30,837 bases of DNA, from assembly GCA_049999765.1 (NCBI GenBank), contig JBNGIQ010005189.1, forward strand, positions 1 through 30,837, written 5' to 3'. The stretch's first letter is position 1. Each line of letters starts with the position of its first letter. A program made the translations under genes and the position numbers. This DNA comes from Phaeoceros laevis. Its lineage: Eukaryota > Anthocerotophyta > Anthocerotopsida > Notothyladales. Of the stretch, positions 1 through 9,079 are shown in pieces. The notes under the pieces were generated by a model that was not told the DNA's origin, did no database searches, and saw only the letters and a program-made list of their open reading frames with translations.

Positions 1-1145
1 ACCTGCGAAATGCAAGTGCAACTGCAGAGCAGCTCCGGGGCCCGTGCCGGATCGATTCTGCCACCCGACGCCGAGGCGAGGCGGAAAATCGACGGGCCCC
101 ACGCGGGCATTCAACAGCGAGCCGAGACCGGACCGGGCAGGGAGGGGAAGGCGGACGAAGGAGGAGTACAGACCGGGAATAGAACGGAATCCAGGTCTAT
201 CCAATAAGATATTGCCGCCTCCCGTCTTTCCAGCGCGCAGTTCCCGGGCACGGCTCGCGCATTCGGTCCTCTCATCATTCATCACACCTCACCGCGGAGT
301 TACCGCGCGGTACCCTCCGGGTTATTATTTCCTCGTCGACCGCGCTGGCCGTCATCGGAGGCCTCGGCGCATGCTCCGCTCGGTTGCAACGGAATTACCA
401 GCCAGCTTGCCGCCACCCTGACCGACCCCAGTCAACTGTCGACCGCGACCCGCCGTTCCGGCGCGGTGTTGTGTCACCGACGGACGGGCGGCGCGCGCCT
501 TTGGCTTCCTCCCAAAATATGCTCGCCCGGCCCTAATAAGTTTCCTCGCGCCCGGTCCGCCCGGCCGAAAAATAGTAGCGTTGATTAGGTCAGGCTGGCG
601 TGCTTTGGGCGTCACCGAGAATCTCTCATCATTTGATACACATCCGAGCATGCCGCAATGGCGAGGAGCACGCGGAAGCCGCGTCATCGGCTCCTGGAGC
701 TGTGCCAAGTTGGCGTACCTCGGGGCGATGGATAGCATACTGATTAGGTGAGTGGTCAGGACGATAACAGTATGATTAAGCCGTGCCTGGCGCTGTGAGT
801 GCAATGCCCGCGAGGGTTATGGAAGCGTGGGAGGTCCGAGCTGGAACTCGTGATCATTCATGTCCGGTTGGGGTGCGATCATTCGTGTCTGCTGTGCCTG
901 ACAATACATGCCGACCGTCCTTGGAAGTTGTAACAAAGCTTTGCCTCGCTTCTAGGTCGTACAGTATGTATGTGGAGGTAATAGTAGCTTGCAATAGCTT
1001 GTCAATGTAAGATCAATATCAGCTCATGTGCTGCCGTCACCGTGGCCTGTTCAAACACCATATGTTGCGAAGAAGATTCTTATGGAATACTTCGAGACTG
1101 TCACTCTTGATAGCTTGTGTTGTTATCAGGAGCTGTGTTGTTTAG
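1..1145. other. Intergenic stretch, no recognised gene
   Basis: The first 750 bases are GC-rich and CpG-rich, with open frames on both strands (for example minus 352-804). None shows a motif, a plausible domain or splice structure that I recognise. Base composition falls towards AT beyond about 800. The stretch could contain the 5' untranslated region or promoter of a gene lying outside the window, but nothing in the sequence proves this. Confidence 0.6.
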
Positions 1146-1264
1146 CGTGGTTGAAAACCATGTTTAAGGATAGTTTGTGGTGCTAGTTTCTTCAGCCTCA
1201 AGCATGGGGTGTGTTCGTGGTTGAAAACCATGTTCAAGGATAGTTTCTGGTGCTAGTTTCTTCA
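1146..1264. repeat. 49-base direct duplication, 70-base period
   Basis: Positions 1146-1194 and 1216-1264 are the same 49-base sequence with two substitutions (T/C and G/C). It begins CGTGGTTGAAAACCATGTT and ends GCTAGTTTCTTCA. A 21-base spacer lies between them. A weaker relative of the first 25 bases (GCATGGTTGAAAGACATGTCC) is seen near 1698. The copies are non-coding in all frames and look like a local tandem duplication. Confidence 0.9.
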
Positions 1265-1900
1265 ACGGTGTGCATGAAGCCTGGCTTCCCGCACAATGTA
1301 CGCAGTCACAATCTACAAAGCGGCGCCTGTTTCACAAAAAAAACACCATATGTTATGAGAAGTTTGAGAGAAAACCATGGATTAATGACGTCGTATATCG
1401 CAACGATTTTGTAGCAATTGGCCTGCGGGCCACCGGTACACCTCTACATTGACTTCCGGGCATGCAAGGCGCTTGTAAGGGAGAGGTTGGCCTCCCACTT
1501 TGCAGCTTTTACTATGGTCATGACAAGTACACTGTCCAAGTCTGCCATAGCCTGAAACACCTCAAGCCGTGCCGAATACTACAATACAACATAGTGCAAG
1601 CAAGCACGAAGTCTCAACACGCAAGAGCTTTAGATGGACGAAGCTAGACCTCAACAAGAAAAAGGGCAGCACAAGAATGGAGGATAGAGAAACATGAATA
1701 GCATGGTTGAAAGACATGTCCAAGGCGCCAAGGTGGATGTTAGTGGTGTGCTTTATAGGTTTGGTAGGTAGATAGGTAAATTAGCTGGTCAGTTGAGTTT
1801 AATGGGTAAGTGCAGTATTTTTTTGGTTGGTAAAGGTAACTACACTGGGCTAATGATCATACAATTGTTTCTATTTAATTTTTAAATTATCGGTATCGGA
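1265..1900. other. Intergenic, AT-rich before the tRNA
   Basis: No coding region is recognised. Positions about 1750-1810 hold a loose simple repeat of TAGGT/GGTA words. The last 40 bases before the tRNA are AT-rich (TTTCTATTTAATTTTTAAATTA), which is the usual setting upstream of plant tRNA genes transcribed by RNA polymerase III. Confidence 0.6.
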
Positions 1901-1973
1901 GGGGATGTAGCTCAGATGGTAGAGCGCTCGCTTAGCATGCGAGAGGTACGGGGATCGATACCCCGCATCTCCA
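1901..1973 (+). tRNA. tRNA-Ala(AGC): tRNA-Ala, anticodon AGC
   Basis: This is a complete 73-base cloverleaf. The acceptor stem GGGGATG (1901-1907) pairs with CATCTCC (1966-1972) with one G-U pair, and the discriminator base is A at 1973. The D arm is GCTC/GAGC. The anticodon stem CTCGC/GCGAG encloses the loop TTAGCAT, giving anticodon AGC at 1934-1936. The T arm is CGGGG/CCCCG around ATCGATA. The internal A box (TAGCTCAGATGG) and B box (GGGATCGATACCC) are both present. No intron is seen and CCA is not encoded, as expected for a nuclear plant gene. It decodes GCU/GCC alanine codons. A short T run follows within 10 bases and could serve as the Pol III terminator. Confidence 0.97.
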
Positions 1974-2810
1974 TCTTTCCCTCCTATGCTGCGGGAGGAT
2001 ACTTCGTTTTGGAATGCATCAGTGCGTTGGTTTGTATTCCGTATCTCCGCAGGAACTTCTCCCAGTGTGTAGAGATTGGCCGTAGCTAGCCAGCCGGCCC
2101 TTTGCCCACCGGGCTGACAATTTGTTCACTGGGCGGAGAGATGTGGCGATTGCTGCCCCTCCTTTTCTTGGGTTTCGCCGGCCGACGCCTGGATTCCGGA
2201 CGTGCCACCCTCTAATTGACGTGGCGAAGAAACGGCGAACCCTGGCAGAAAGGAGAAGGCAAAATCAGAGGCTTCCGCAAGCATATTTTGTGCAAGTGGA
2301 GGGTGCAATTTGGTAGCCAGCAGTTTGGAGAAAACTAACTAGCTAGAAAACTACACCCACAAGGCCACAGAATTGCGCACAGAACCAGACATTCCTCCAC
2401 TTGATGAAGCTCTCTAAACTCTTCGGACTTTGGACCCAACAAGCGCGCTTAGTGAAGTTCTTGTTCTCCCAGCTCTCTGAAAGAGTGCAGCAACCAAGCT
2501 ATTTCGACAAACTCCTACAAAATTCTAGAAGTGTGCGACAGTTGGAGGGCCGTCATACTGGCAGAAGCATGGCCATTTTGATTCAGCGGCCTGCCCCGAC
2601 CTCCAACCTAGCAATTGTCCTACAGTTCCAAGCGACTTGAGGAAAGGTCGAGGCAGGTCCTTTTGACTCTTGTCATGTTCTAACTTCCAAGGGAGCAAGC
2701 GTTAACTAAGGTAAGCTTAGCAAGCCTCCTGGCTTCGCTAAACTGCGACTGTCATTCAACCGTCCTGTACACGCGATGAAGATGGGAACATTATCATTCT
2801 TGTCTTCCTT
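1974..2810. other. Intergenic, 3' flank of the PPR gene
   Basis: No gene is recognised. On the minus strand this is the region just downstream of the PPR stop codon and probably holds its 3' untranslated region. I looked in the first few hundred bases for a detached DYW deaminase domain (HxE, CxxC, terminal DYW) and saw none. Confidence 0.55.
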
Positions 2811-5800
2811 TCAGCACCAGCTGGCGTCATGCTTCTTGTCCCCAGCTACAAACGTGTGGACCTCTCCGTCCATGTCAGTCCACCAGCTCTGGCCTGGCTG
2901 CTTCCATGCCTTGAATTTCAGCCTCTTTGCCTGCATCTCCTTTGCCTCGTCCAACATCCCAGCGCTTGCGTAAATGTTGGACATCAAGATATAAGATGAG
3001 GCACCTTTTTCATCCAGCCTCACTGCAAACCCGAAAGCCTGTTGCCCAATTTCAACGTTGTTCCACTTCCGGCAAGCGGCTAAAAGAGTGAGCCAGACTG
3101 CAGCATCTGGTGGGAAAGGAATGGTCTTTGCCATCTGTAGTGCCTCATCTAGATGACCAGCACGGCCCAGGAGATCTATCATGCATGTGTAGTGCTCGAT
3201 GGTTGGGCTGATGAAGTACTCGGTCCTCATGGCCTCGAAGTATTTTCGACCTTTGTCTACTAGACCGACATGGCTGCATACTGTCAGCACACTAAGAATG
3301 GTGATGCTGTCTGGCTGCACGCCCTGCTCCCGCATCCTGTCAACCAAGTGAAAGACGGCGGCACTGTCTCCTTGGCGAGTATACCCTGCAGTCAGTGCAC
3401 CCCAAGCAGTGATCTCTCTTTCAGGCAATGAATCAAAAACCTGCTGTGCCTCAACCATGCTCCCACACTTGGCATACATGTTTACCAGTCCATTACCCAC
3501 AGCCACATCAGCTTGCAGTCCTAGTTTCTCAATCAGCACATGGAGCTGCTTTCCCAGAGGCAGAGCTGCTGCAGTTGCACATGCCTGTAGGAGGCATACC
3601 AATGAGATGGAATCAGGAGTGATGCCTTCATTTTGCATACTGGTGTAGAGATCGAGAGCTTCCTGACCCATCCCCTGTTGGGCATAACCTGCTATCATTG
3701 CATTCCATGTCTCCACATTTCTGTGAGGAAGCCTGTCAAAAACGCTTTGAGCAACCTCTATCCTACCACAGTTTGCATACATGCTCACCAAGGTACCGCC
3801 TACGACCACATCAGATTGCAGTCCTCGTTCTACTATTTGGGCATGTAGCTGCTCTCCCTGATGCAATGCTGCTTCACCTATACTTGCACATGCCTGCAGA
3901 AGGCATACAAATGTGACAGAATCAGGTGGAGTGCGACATTCTTCTACCATAATACTGTAGAGATCAAGGGCTTCCTGACCCATCTCCAGCTGCGAATAGC
4001 CTGCTATCATGGCGGTCCATGTCACCAAATTCCTGTGACGAAGCCTGTCAAACACCCTGCGAGCATCCTGTATGCTACCACACTTGGCATACATGTTCAC
4101 CAAGCTGGCGCCTACAACCACGTCATCCTGTAGACCTCGTTCCTCAATCTGTGAATGGAGCTGCTTTCCCTGTTGAAGGGCTACTACACCTAAACTTGAA
4201 CATGCCTGCAAGAGGCACACGAATATGATACAATCTGGAGGAACAATGCTTTCTCGCTGCATAGTACTGTACAGACAAAGGGCTTCGTTACCCATTCCTT
4301 GCCGGGCATAACCAGTGATCATGGCAGACCATGTCACCACATTTCTGTGGGGAAGCCTGTCAAACACTCTGCGAGCATCCACTATCCTACCGCACTTAGC
4401 ATACATGTTTACCAAGCTGGCGCCTATAGCCACATCATTCTGTAGACCTTGCTCTTGAATCTGTACATGGAGCTGCTTTCCCTGACGGAGAGCTGGTAAA
4501 CCTAAACTTGCACATGCCTGCAGGAGGCATACATACGTAACAGAACCGGGTGGGTTGATGCCCTCTTGTTGCATACTTCTGTACAGACTAAGGCCTTCCT
4601 GACCCATACCAAGTTGGGTATAACCTGCAATCATCACATTCCATGTTACTACATCTTTTTCTGGAAGTCGGTCAAACACTCTGCGAGCCTCCTTTATGCT
4701 ACCACACTTGGCATACATATTCACCAAGCTGGCCCCTAGAACTACATCATCTTGCAAACCTCGTTTTTCAATCTCTGCATGGAGCTCTTGTCCCAGAGGC
4801 AGAGCCACTACAGTTGCACAGGCCTGGAGAAGGGACACAAATGTGGCAGGATCCAGAGGAGCAATGCCTTCTTGTCGCATGCTACTGTAGAGACCAAGTG
4901 CTTCCTGAACCATCCCCTGCCGGGCATACCCTGCAATCATGGCGGCCCATGCCACCACATCTCTGTGAGGAAGGCTGTCAAATACTCTTTTTGCATCCCT
5001 TATGTTGCCCCATTTTGCATACATGTTCACCAGGCTAGCACCGACAACCGCATCATGTTGCAGACCACGGTGTTCAACTTCTGCATGCAGCCGCTTCCCC
5101 TCGGGCAGAGCTGCTACACCTACAGTTATACATGCCTGCAGGAGGCATGCATATGTGACAGAATCAGGTTGACTGACAGCTTCTCGTTGCATAGTACCGT
5201 AGAGACTAAGGGCTTCCTCACCCATTCCCTGCTGAGTATAACCTGCAATCATGGCGTTCCATGTCACCACATTTTTGTGTGAAAGTCTGTCAAACAGTCT
5301 GCGAGCATCCTCTATTCTACCACACTTAGAATACATGTTCACCAAGCTGGCACCCACAACTACATCACCTTCCAGACCTCGCTGTGCAATTTGTGCATGG
5401 AGCTGCATTCCCAGAGGCAGAGCAGCCATAGTTGCACATGCCTGTAGGAGGCATACAAATGTGACACGGTCTGGAGGACTGACGCGTTCCTGTTGCATGT
5501 TAGTGTAAAGAACAAGGGCTTCCTGACCCATTCCTTGCTGGGCGTAACCTGCGATCATAGTTGTCCATGTCACCACATTTCTGTGGCGAAGCCTGTCAAA
5601 CACTTTCCGAGCATCCTGTATGGTACCGCACTTCGCGTACATGTTAACCAAGCTGGAGCCCACGACCACATCATCCTGCAAACCTCGTTCTTCAATCTGT
5701 GCATGTAGCTGCTTTCCCTGATCCAAAGCTGCTGCACCTACACTTAAACATGCCTGTAGGAGGCACACAAACGTGACACAATCTGGAGGAGTGATGGCCT

Positions 5801-6749
5801 CTTCTTGCATACCGCTGTAAAGACTCAAGGCTTCCAGACCTCTCCCCTGCTGTGCATAACCTGCAATCATGGCGGTCCAGGTCACTACATTTTTGTGGGG
5901 CAGCTTGTCAAACACTTCGCGAGCATCCTCTATGCTACCGCATTTTGCATACATATCAACAAGGCAGGTTTGGACAACGATATCTGGCTTCCCTTTGCAG
6001 GCAAGAACACAAGCATGCACATCCTTGCCGGCAGCTAAATCTCCTGCCGTGGCACAAGCTTTCAGAACTGCCGAAAAAATGTGGCTGTCTGGCTGAACGG
6101 TTGACTCTCGCATCTGTCGATACAGTCGTATAGCCTCCGTAGGTTCTCCATGTCTAGCATATGCGAAAATAATGGTAGCCCAATTATAGGGGTCTGGTAT
6201 AGAGACCTTCGTAAACACTCGCATTGCATCCTCCAACCTTCCATTTGAGGCATACAAACCGATGAGGTGGGTGGCCAGGAAATTGTGTCCTTCATACCCA
6301 TTTTTCACAGTGAGAGCATGAATGCGTTTGCCCAGAGCCAAGTCTTTATTGGCGATGCACCTCTTGAGGACGCGATAAAAGAGACTGCTGGGTACACGAT
6401 ACTCACGCTGCACCAGGAGGTTCAACGAATCGACAGCATCACCAATCTCTCCATCCTCACATAATTTCCTGCACATTCTAACCTCCAAATCGCCATCATG
6501 CGCTGCGAACCTGCTAAAGGCTACTTGAGCTGAGGTGGGTATTGACTCAACAGGCCTCTTCTTACCAATATCCGATGCAGCTACCTGCGACTCCACCCCA
6601 GCAAGCTTGTGCCTATTAGCGTTGAAGCATAAGGTGTCGTACTTCTTGTGCCTGCCAACGGGACGCAAGAGAGTCTTCTTACTCCGCCTGTTGTTCCGAA
6701 ACTGTGTTGCACCTGAGAAAAGCCCTTCTTGCAGCCCTTCTACAGTCAT
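2811..6749 (-). CDS. Pentatricopeptide repeat protein, PLS class with E motifs, no DYW domain
   Basis: This single-exon gene encodes 1312 aa. PPR proteins of this class bind single-stranded organelle RNA one base per repeat and usually specify C-to-U editing or processing sites in chloroplasts or mitochondria. From about residue 85 the protein is almost entirely PPR motifs arranged in ten PLS triplets of about 104 aa. Each has a Y/W-x-MIAGY core (VVTWTAMIAGYAQQG near residue 290, recurring to about 1118), a CLLQACA segment, a G-KQLHAQIEERGLQ segment and LVNMYAKCGSIxDAR. The end carries the E-type stretch (HYTCMIDLLGRAGHLDEA, then SSYILMSNIYA) and a PG-box (KQPGQSWWTDMDGEVHTFVAGDK). It then stops at KKHDASWC, where a DYW cytidine deaminase domain would normally begin, so editing would need a partner deaminase in trans. 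The N-terminus is basic and suits an organelle transit peptide. The frame stays open upstream of this ATG to a TGA at 6867-6869, so the true start may lie in an upstream exon. Confidence 0.95.
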   Translation of the reverse strand: MTVEGLQEGLFSGATQFRNNRRSKKTLLRPVGRHKKYDTLCFNANRHKLAGVESQVAASDIGKKRPVESIPTSAQVAFSRFAAHDGDLEVRMCRKLCEDGEIGDAVDSLNLLVQREYRVPSSLFYRVLKRCIANKDLALGKRIHALTVKNGYEGHNFLATHLIGLYASNGRLEDAMRVFTKVSIPDPYNWATIIFAYARHGEPTEAIRLYRQMRESTVQPDSHIFSAVLKACATAGDLAAGKDVHACVLACKGKPDIVVQTCLVDMYAKCGSIEDAREVFDKLPHKNVVTWTAMIAGYAQQGRGLEALSLYSGMQEEAITPPDCVTFVCLLQACLSVGAAALDQGKQLHAQIEERGLQDDVVVGSSLVNMYAKCGTIQDARKVFDRLRHRNVVTWTTMIAGYAQQGMGQEALVLYTNMQQERVSPPDRVTFVCLLQACATMAALPLGMQLHAQIAQRGLEGDVVVGASLVNMYSKCGRIEDARRLFDRLSHKNVVTWNAMIAGYTQQGMGEEALSLYGTMQREAVSQPDSVTYACLLQACITVGVAALPEGKRLHAEVEHRGLQHDAVVGASLVNMYAKWGNIRDAKRVFDSLPHRDVVAWAAMIAGYARQGMVQEALGLYSSMRQEGIAPLDPATFVSLLQACATVVALPLGQELHAEIEKRGLQDDVVLGASLVNMYAKCGSIKEARRVFDRLPEKDVVTWNVMIAGYTQLGMGQEGLSLYRSMQQEGINPPGSVTYVCLLQACASLGLPALRQGKQLHVQIQEQGLQNDVAIGASLVNMYAKCGRIVDARRVFDRLPHRNVVTWSAMITGYARQGMGNEALCLYSTMQRESIVPPDCIIFVCLLQACSSLGVVALQQGKQLHSQIEERGLQDDVVVGASLVNMYAKCGSIQDARRVFDRLRHRNLVTWTAMIAGYSQLEMGQEALDLYSIMVEECRTPPDSVTFVCLLQACASIGEAALHQGEQLHAQIVERGLQSDVVVGGTLVSMYANCGRIEVAQSVFDRLPHRNVETWNAMIAGYAQQGMGQEALDLYTSMQNEGITPDSISLVCLLQACATAAALPLGKQLHVLIEKLGLQADVAVGNGLVNMYAKCGSMVEAQQVFDSLPEREITAWGALTAGYTRQGDSAAVFHLVDRMREQGVQPDSITILSVLTVCSHVGLVDKGRKYFEAMRTEYFISPTIEHYTCMIDLLGRAGHLDEALQMAKTIPFPPDAAVWLTLLAACRKWNNVEIGQQAFGFAVRLDEKGASSYILMSNIYASAGMLDEAKEMQAKRLKFKAWKQPGQSWWTDMDGEVHTFVAGDKKHDASWC
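3400..5990 (-). repeat. Tandem array of about 310-base PLS modules inside the PPR gene
   Basis: At the DNA level the PPR coding sequence is a run of modules spaced about 310-315 bases apart. The segment encoding xxVxTWxAMIAGY recurs near 3690, 4005, 4315, 4625, 4935, 5245, 5555 and 5870. Accompanying segments for LVNMYAKCG, GKQLHAQI and CLLQACA recur at fixed offsets. Modules 2-9 are far closer to one another than to the first and last. This points to growth of the array by unequal crossing-over or by duplication of whole three-motif units. Confidence 0.9.
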
Positions 6750-8235
6750 TCCTTCCTCTCCAGAAGGTACTTGGCATTTCTCACGACTGGCGGTAATCAG
6801 CAGATCAATGCCGGGAGGCGACTTCCGCTGGCAGCCATCAATGGGAAGCGTTTCACCTGTCTGACATCAAATATAAGCTCAGAAGCTTGAGGCCCGCTGC
6901 AATGTAGCCTCGATTGCCATTTCGCGAATTGCAAATCAGTATTCGGAGGGCAAATATGCCGTTTCACGTTTGGTTTCAAAGTTTGGAAGTAGAAACTCTC
7001 GTGTACATCCTGCTGCCTCCAAGGGGGATGCCCTACCCCAAATTCTCTTTGCCGTTGGGGGTTTCTCCCGAAATGGCTAGGCTGGGATGTGCACTGGGTT
7101 GTGGCTGCCATCAATTTTCACCAAAAACAGCAAGTCGAGACCAGGCAGCAGCCAGAATTGTTTTAGAGACCTTCCACGACATTTCCAGCGGAAACGGGCA
7201 TTGGACAATCGAAATGGAGGACTTGCTCCCTCTCCATCCAAGTCGACCTTGCCATACTGTCCTGGATCGTCCTGAGGATCAGCTCGAATCGTGAGCGAAA
7301 TGTATGAGAAGGGAAGCTTGGTCTTAGGGTGGACTGGAGTTATTATGGTCACAGCAGGCTGTCACTATGGCTGGCAGGCCTGCTGTGCCTGCACCGCCAG
7401 CAGCGGCAGAAAGACCAGCAATTTCTGTGTAGGTGTGGTCGAATTTTCATGCTTTGTCAGGACGAGGATGAATCTCAGGTGAAAAGTACGAGACAGTTTG
7501 CCAGGAGATTAGTTGGGATCAGAGCCGAGCGCAACATGATCCTGAAGATTGTGTTCCCGCATTTCTTCTAGAGAGTACTGGGAACTGAGGATTTTGCATG
7601 TCACTTTCTGTGAAGAGAAAGGGACCGGGAAGGAAGGGGAGAACCCAGTCTTGAAAGGGATCTGCAAGTAGTCCTGCAAGCATATTATGCTCCCTAAGAT
7701 GTGCAGCGTCCCCTCTATCACCTGCCTTGGCACTTGAAGGAGGACTAGTTACCCTGCAGACTGCAGTAATCAGAGTTTGCAACCTCTTTAGCACTTTGAT
7801 CAATTAGGTTCGCATGAAAGATCATCAAGCAGAGACCATCAACCATCAAACTGTCAGACTTTCAAGTCACTTGCCTACAGAGTGGCTGCAATCTAGTGCA
7901 TCCATTTGCAGTTCGTTCACAAAGCACCACTGTGGTGCATGCAGGTATGTTTGCCTGGACACCCCTACCTCCACCCAAGCCCATGTGCGGGCTGGCAGGA
8001 ATAGCCCTTAGGCTCTCCGAAGTACCTGACAGAGGACATGCTCATGTGAGCTCCAGAAGCCTGCAGGCAGAAACGACGACGGTGTACTCTCGACCTGGAG
8101 TTGTCTTTTAGCAGCTCTGCTTGGGTACCAAGGGTCTCGACGCTACGTTTCTCTATAATGGCCTCCGCTCACAAGGATGTCGTGAGATAAATTTGCCCGA
8201 CCACTTGGGAGGGAAAATTGCTGTAGACATTCACC

Positions 8236-8280
8236 GGTCCACTAATCTCTTGACACAACTTCCGAACTGAGTATATCAGC
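8236..8280. repeat. 45-base direct repeat, copy 1
   Basis: This copy begins GGTCCACTAATCTCTTGACA and ends GAGTATATCAGC. It matches positions 8812-8856 at 43 of 45 bases, in the same orientation and 576 bases away. It is non-coding and lies downstream of the receptor-kinase stop codon. Confidence 0.9.
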
Positions 8281-8811
8281 GCTAAATCAATCATCATGCG
8301 AAGGACTGATTACCTCAATACTTTAAGCCTGCATCCTTCTGACTATTCCTGACAATGCTCTTCTGTTCAGAGGCTTCAGAGCCTTCAAACTGCAATTAGA
8401 TCAGGCAAAGCTACCCTTCGTGTCATGCCAGAAACAAGATCAACATTTGGACACCAGTTTGGCATCGCAGGTTTAAACCCGTAAGAAAATAGAAAACCAA
8501 ACACACCACGGAATAGCAAAGCCTTCAAATGTCCAGATAATTGTACAGGAGGATGTCTTGAAAGAATTCAAGCTTTAGCAGAAAACGGAAGATCTAATAC
8601 CCTTCTATCTAATCTCAGAGTACTTCACATTGCCGGATTGAAGCCTTGAGTGGCCCCGAATGAGAGCAAATAGTCCAGTATTTGATTTTGACCTGCTACA
8701 AGGCTACACCCAAAGGGACCTGGGAAGGATGATTCGAGGGAAGCGATGTCAGCCATCTGATACTAGCTTCCCCTCGGCCTGTGGGAGGATCGCTTCTAAG
8801 TAGAAGCTTTA

Positions 8812-8856
8812 GGTCCACTAGTCTCTTGACACAACTTCCGAACTGAGTATACCAGC
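8812..8856. repeat. 45-base direct repeat, copy 2
   Basis: This copy differs from 8236-8280 by A to G at its tenth base and T to C near the end. It lies about 225 bases beyond the receptor-kinase stop codon, so it may fall in the 3' untranslated region of that transcript. The sequence between the copies is not itself duplicated. Confidence 0.9.
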
Positions 8857-9079
8857 AGTACCCAAGTTACTGCATAGCAACCAGATGGACTGCAGCACTC
8901 AGCAATAGCAATGCAGCACTGCGGGCGACTTTTGTTCTGCACTCAGAACCTGAAGCACCTCATCTACATCTCCCATGCAGTAAATGTGTCTGTATGCAAC
9001 CAGACAAGCGAACACCATCCATCCGCAGAGTAGGAAGAGCTCCCTAGACAAGCTGCTGGTGGAACACGGCATCAATGGT

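Larger units (their letters stand above)
6750..9079. other. Intergenic, between PPR 5' end and receptor-kinase 3' end
   Basis: No protein gene is recognised in these 2.3 kb. The part next to 6750 presumably holds the PPR 5' untranslated region. On the minus strand the sequence TTTGATGTCAG|ACAGGTG around 6861-6870 resembles a splice acceptor that would join the PPR frame to an upstream exon. The minus-strand frames at 6797-7114 and 7077-7352 are open but show no motif I know. Two copies of a 45-base direct repeat are annotated separately. Confidence 0.5.

Noticed and set aside
352-804. 150-codon minus-strand frame
   Set aside because: It is basic and Ala/Arg-rich in CpG-rich DNA, with no motif, no splice partner and no supporting neighbour.
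4643-5282. Plus-strand open frames of 131 and 176 codons inside the PPR gene
   Set aside because: They are antisense shadows. They recur in several modules because the PPR repeats recur, and their translations have no independent features.
7077-7352. 91-codon minus-strand frame upstream of the PPR gene
   Set aside because: It could be part of an upstream PPR exon, but no donor that joins it in frame to the PPR coding sequence could be established with confidence.
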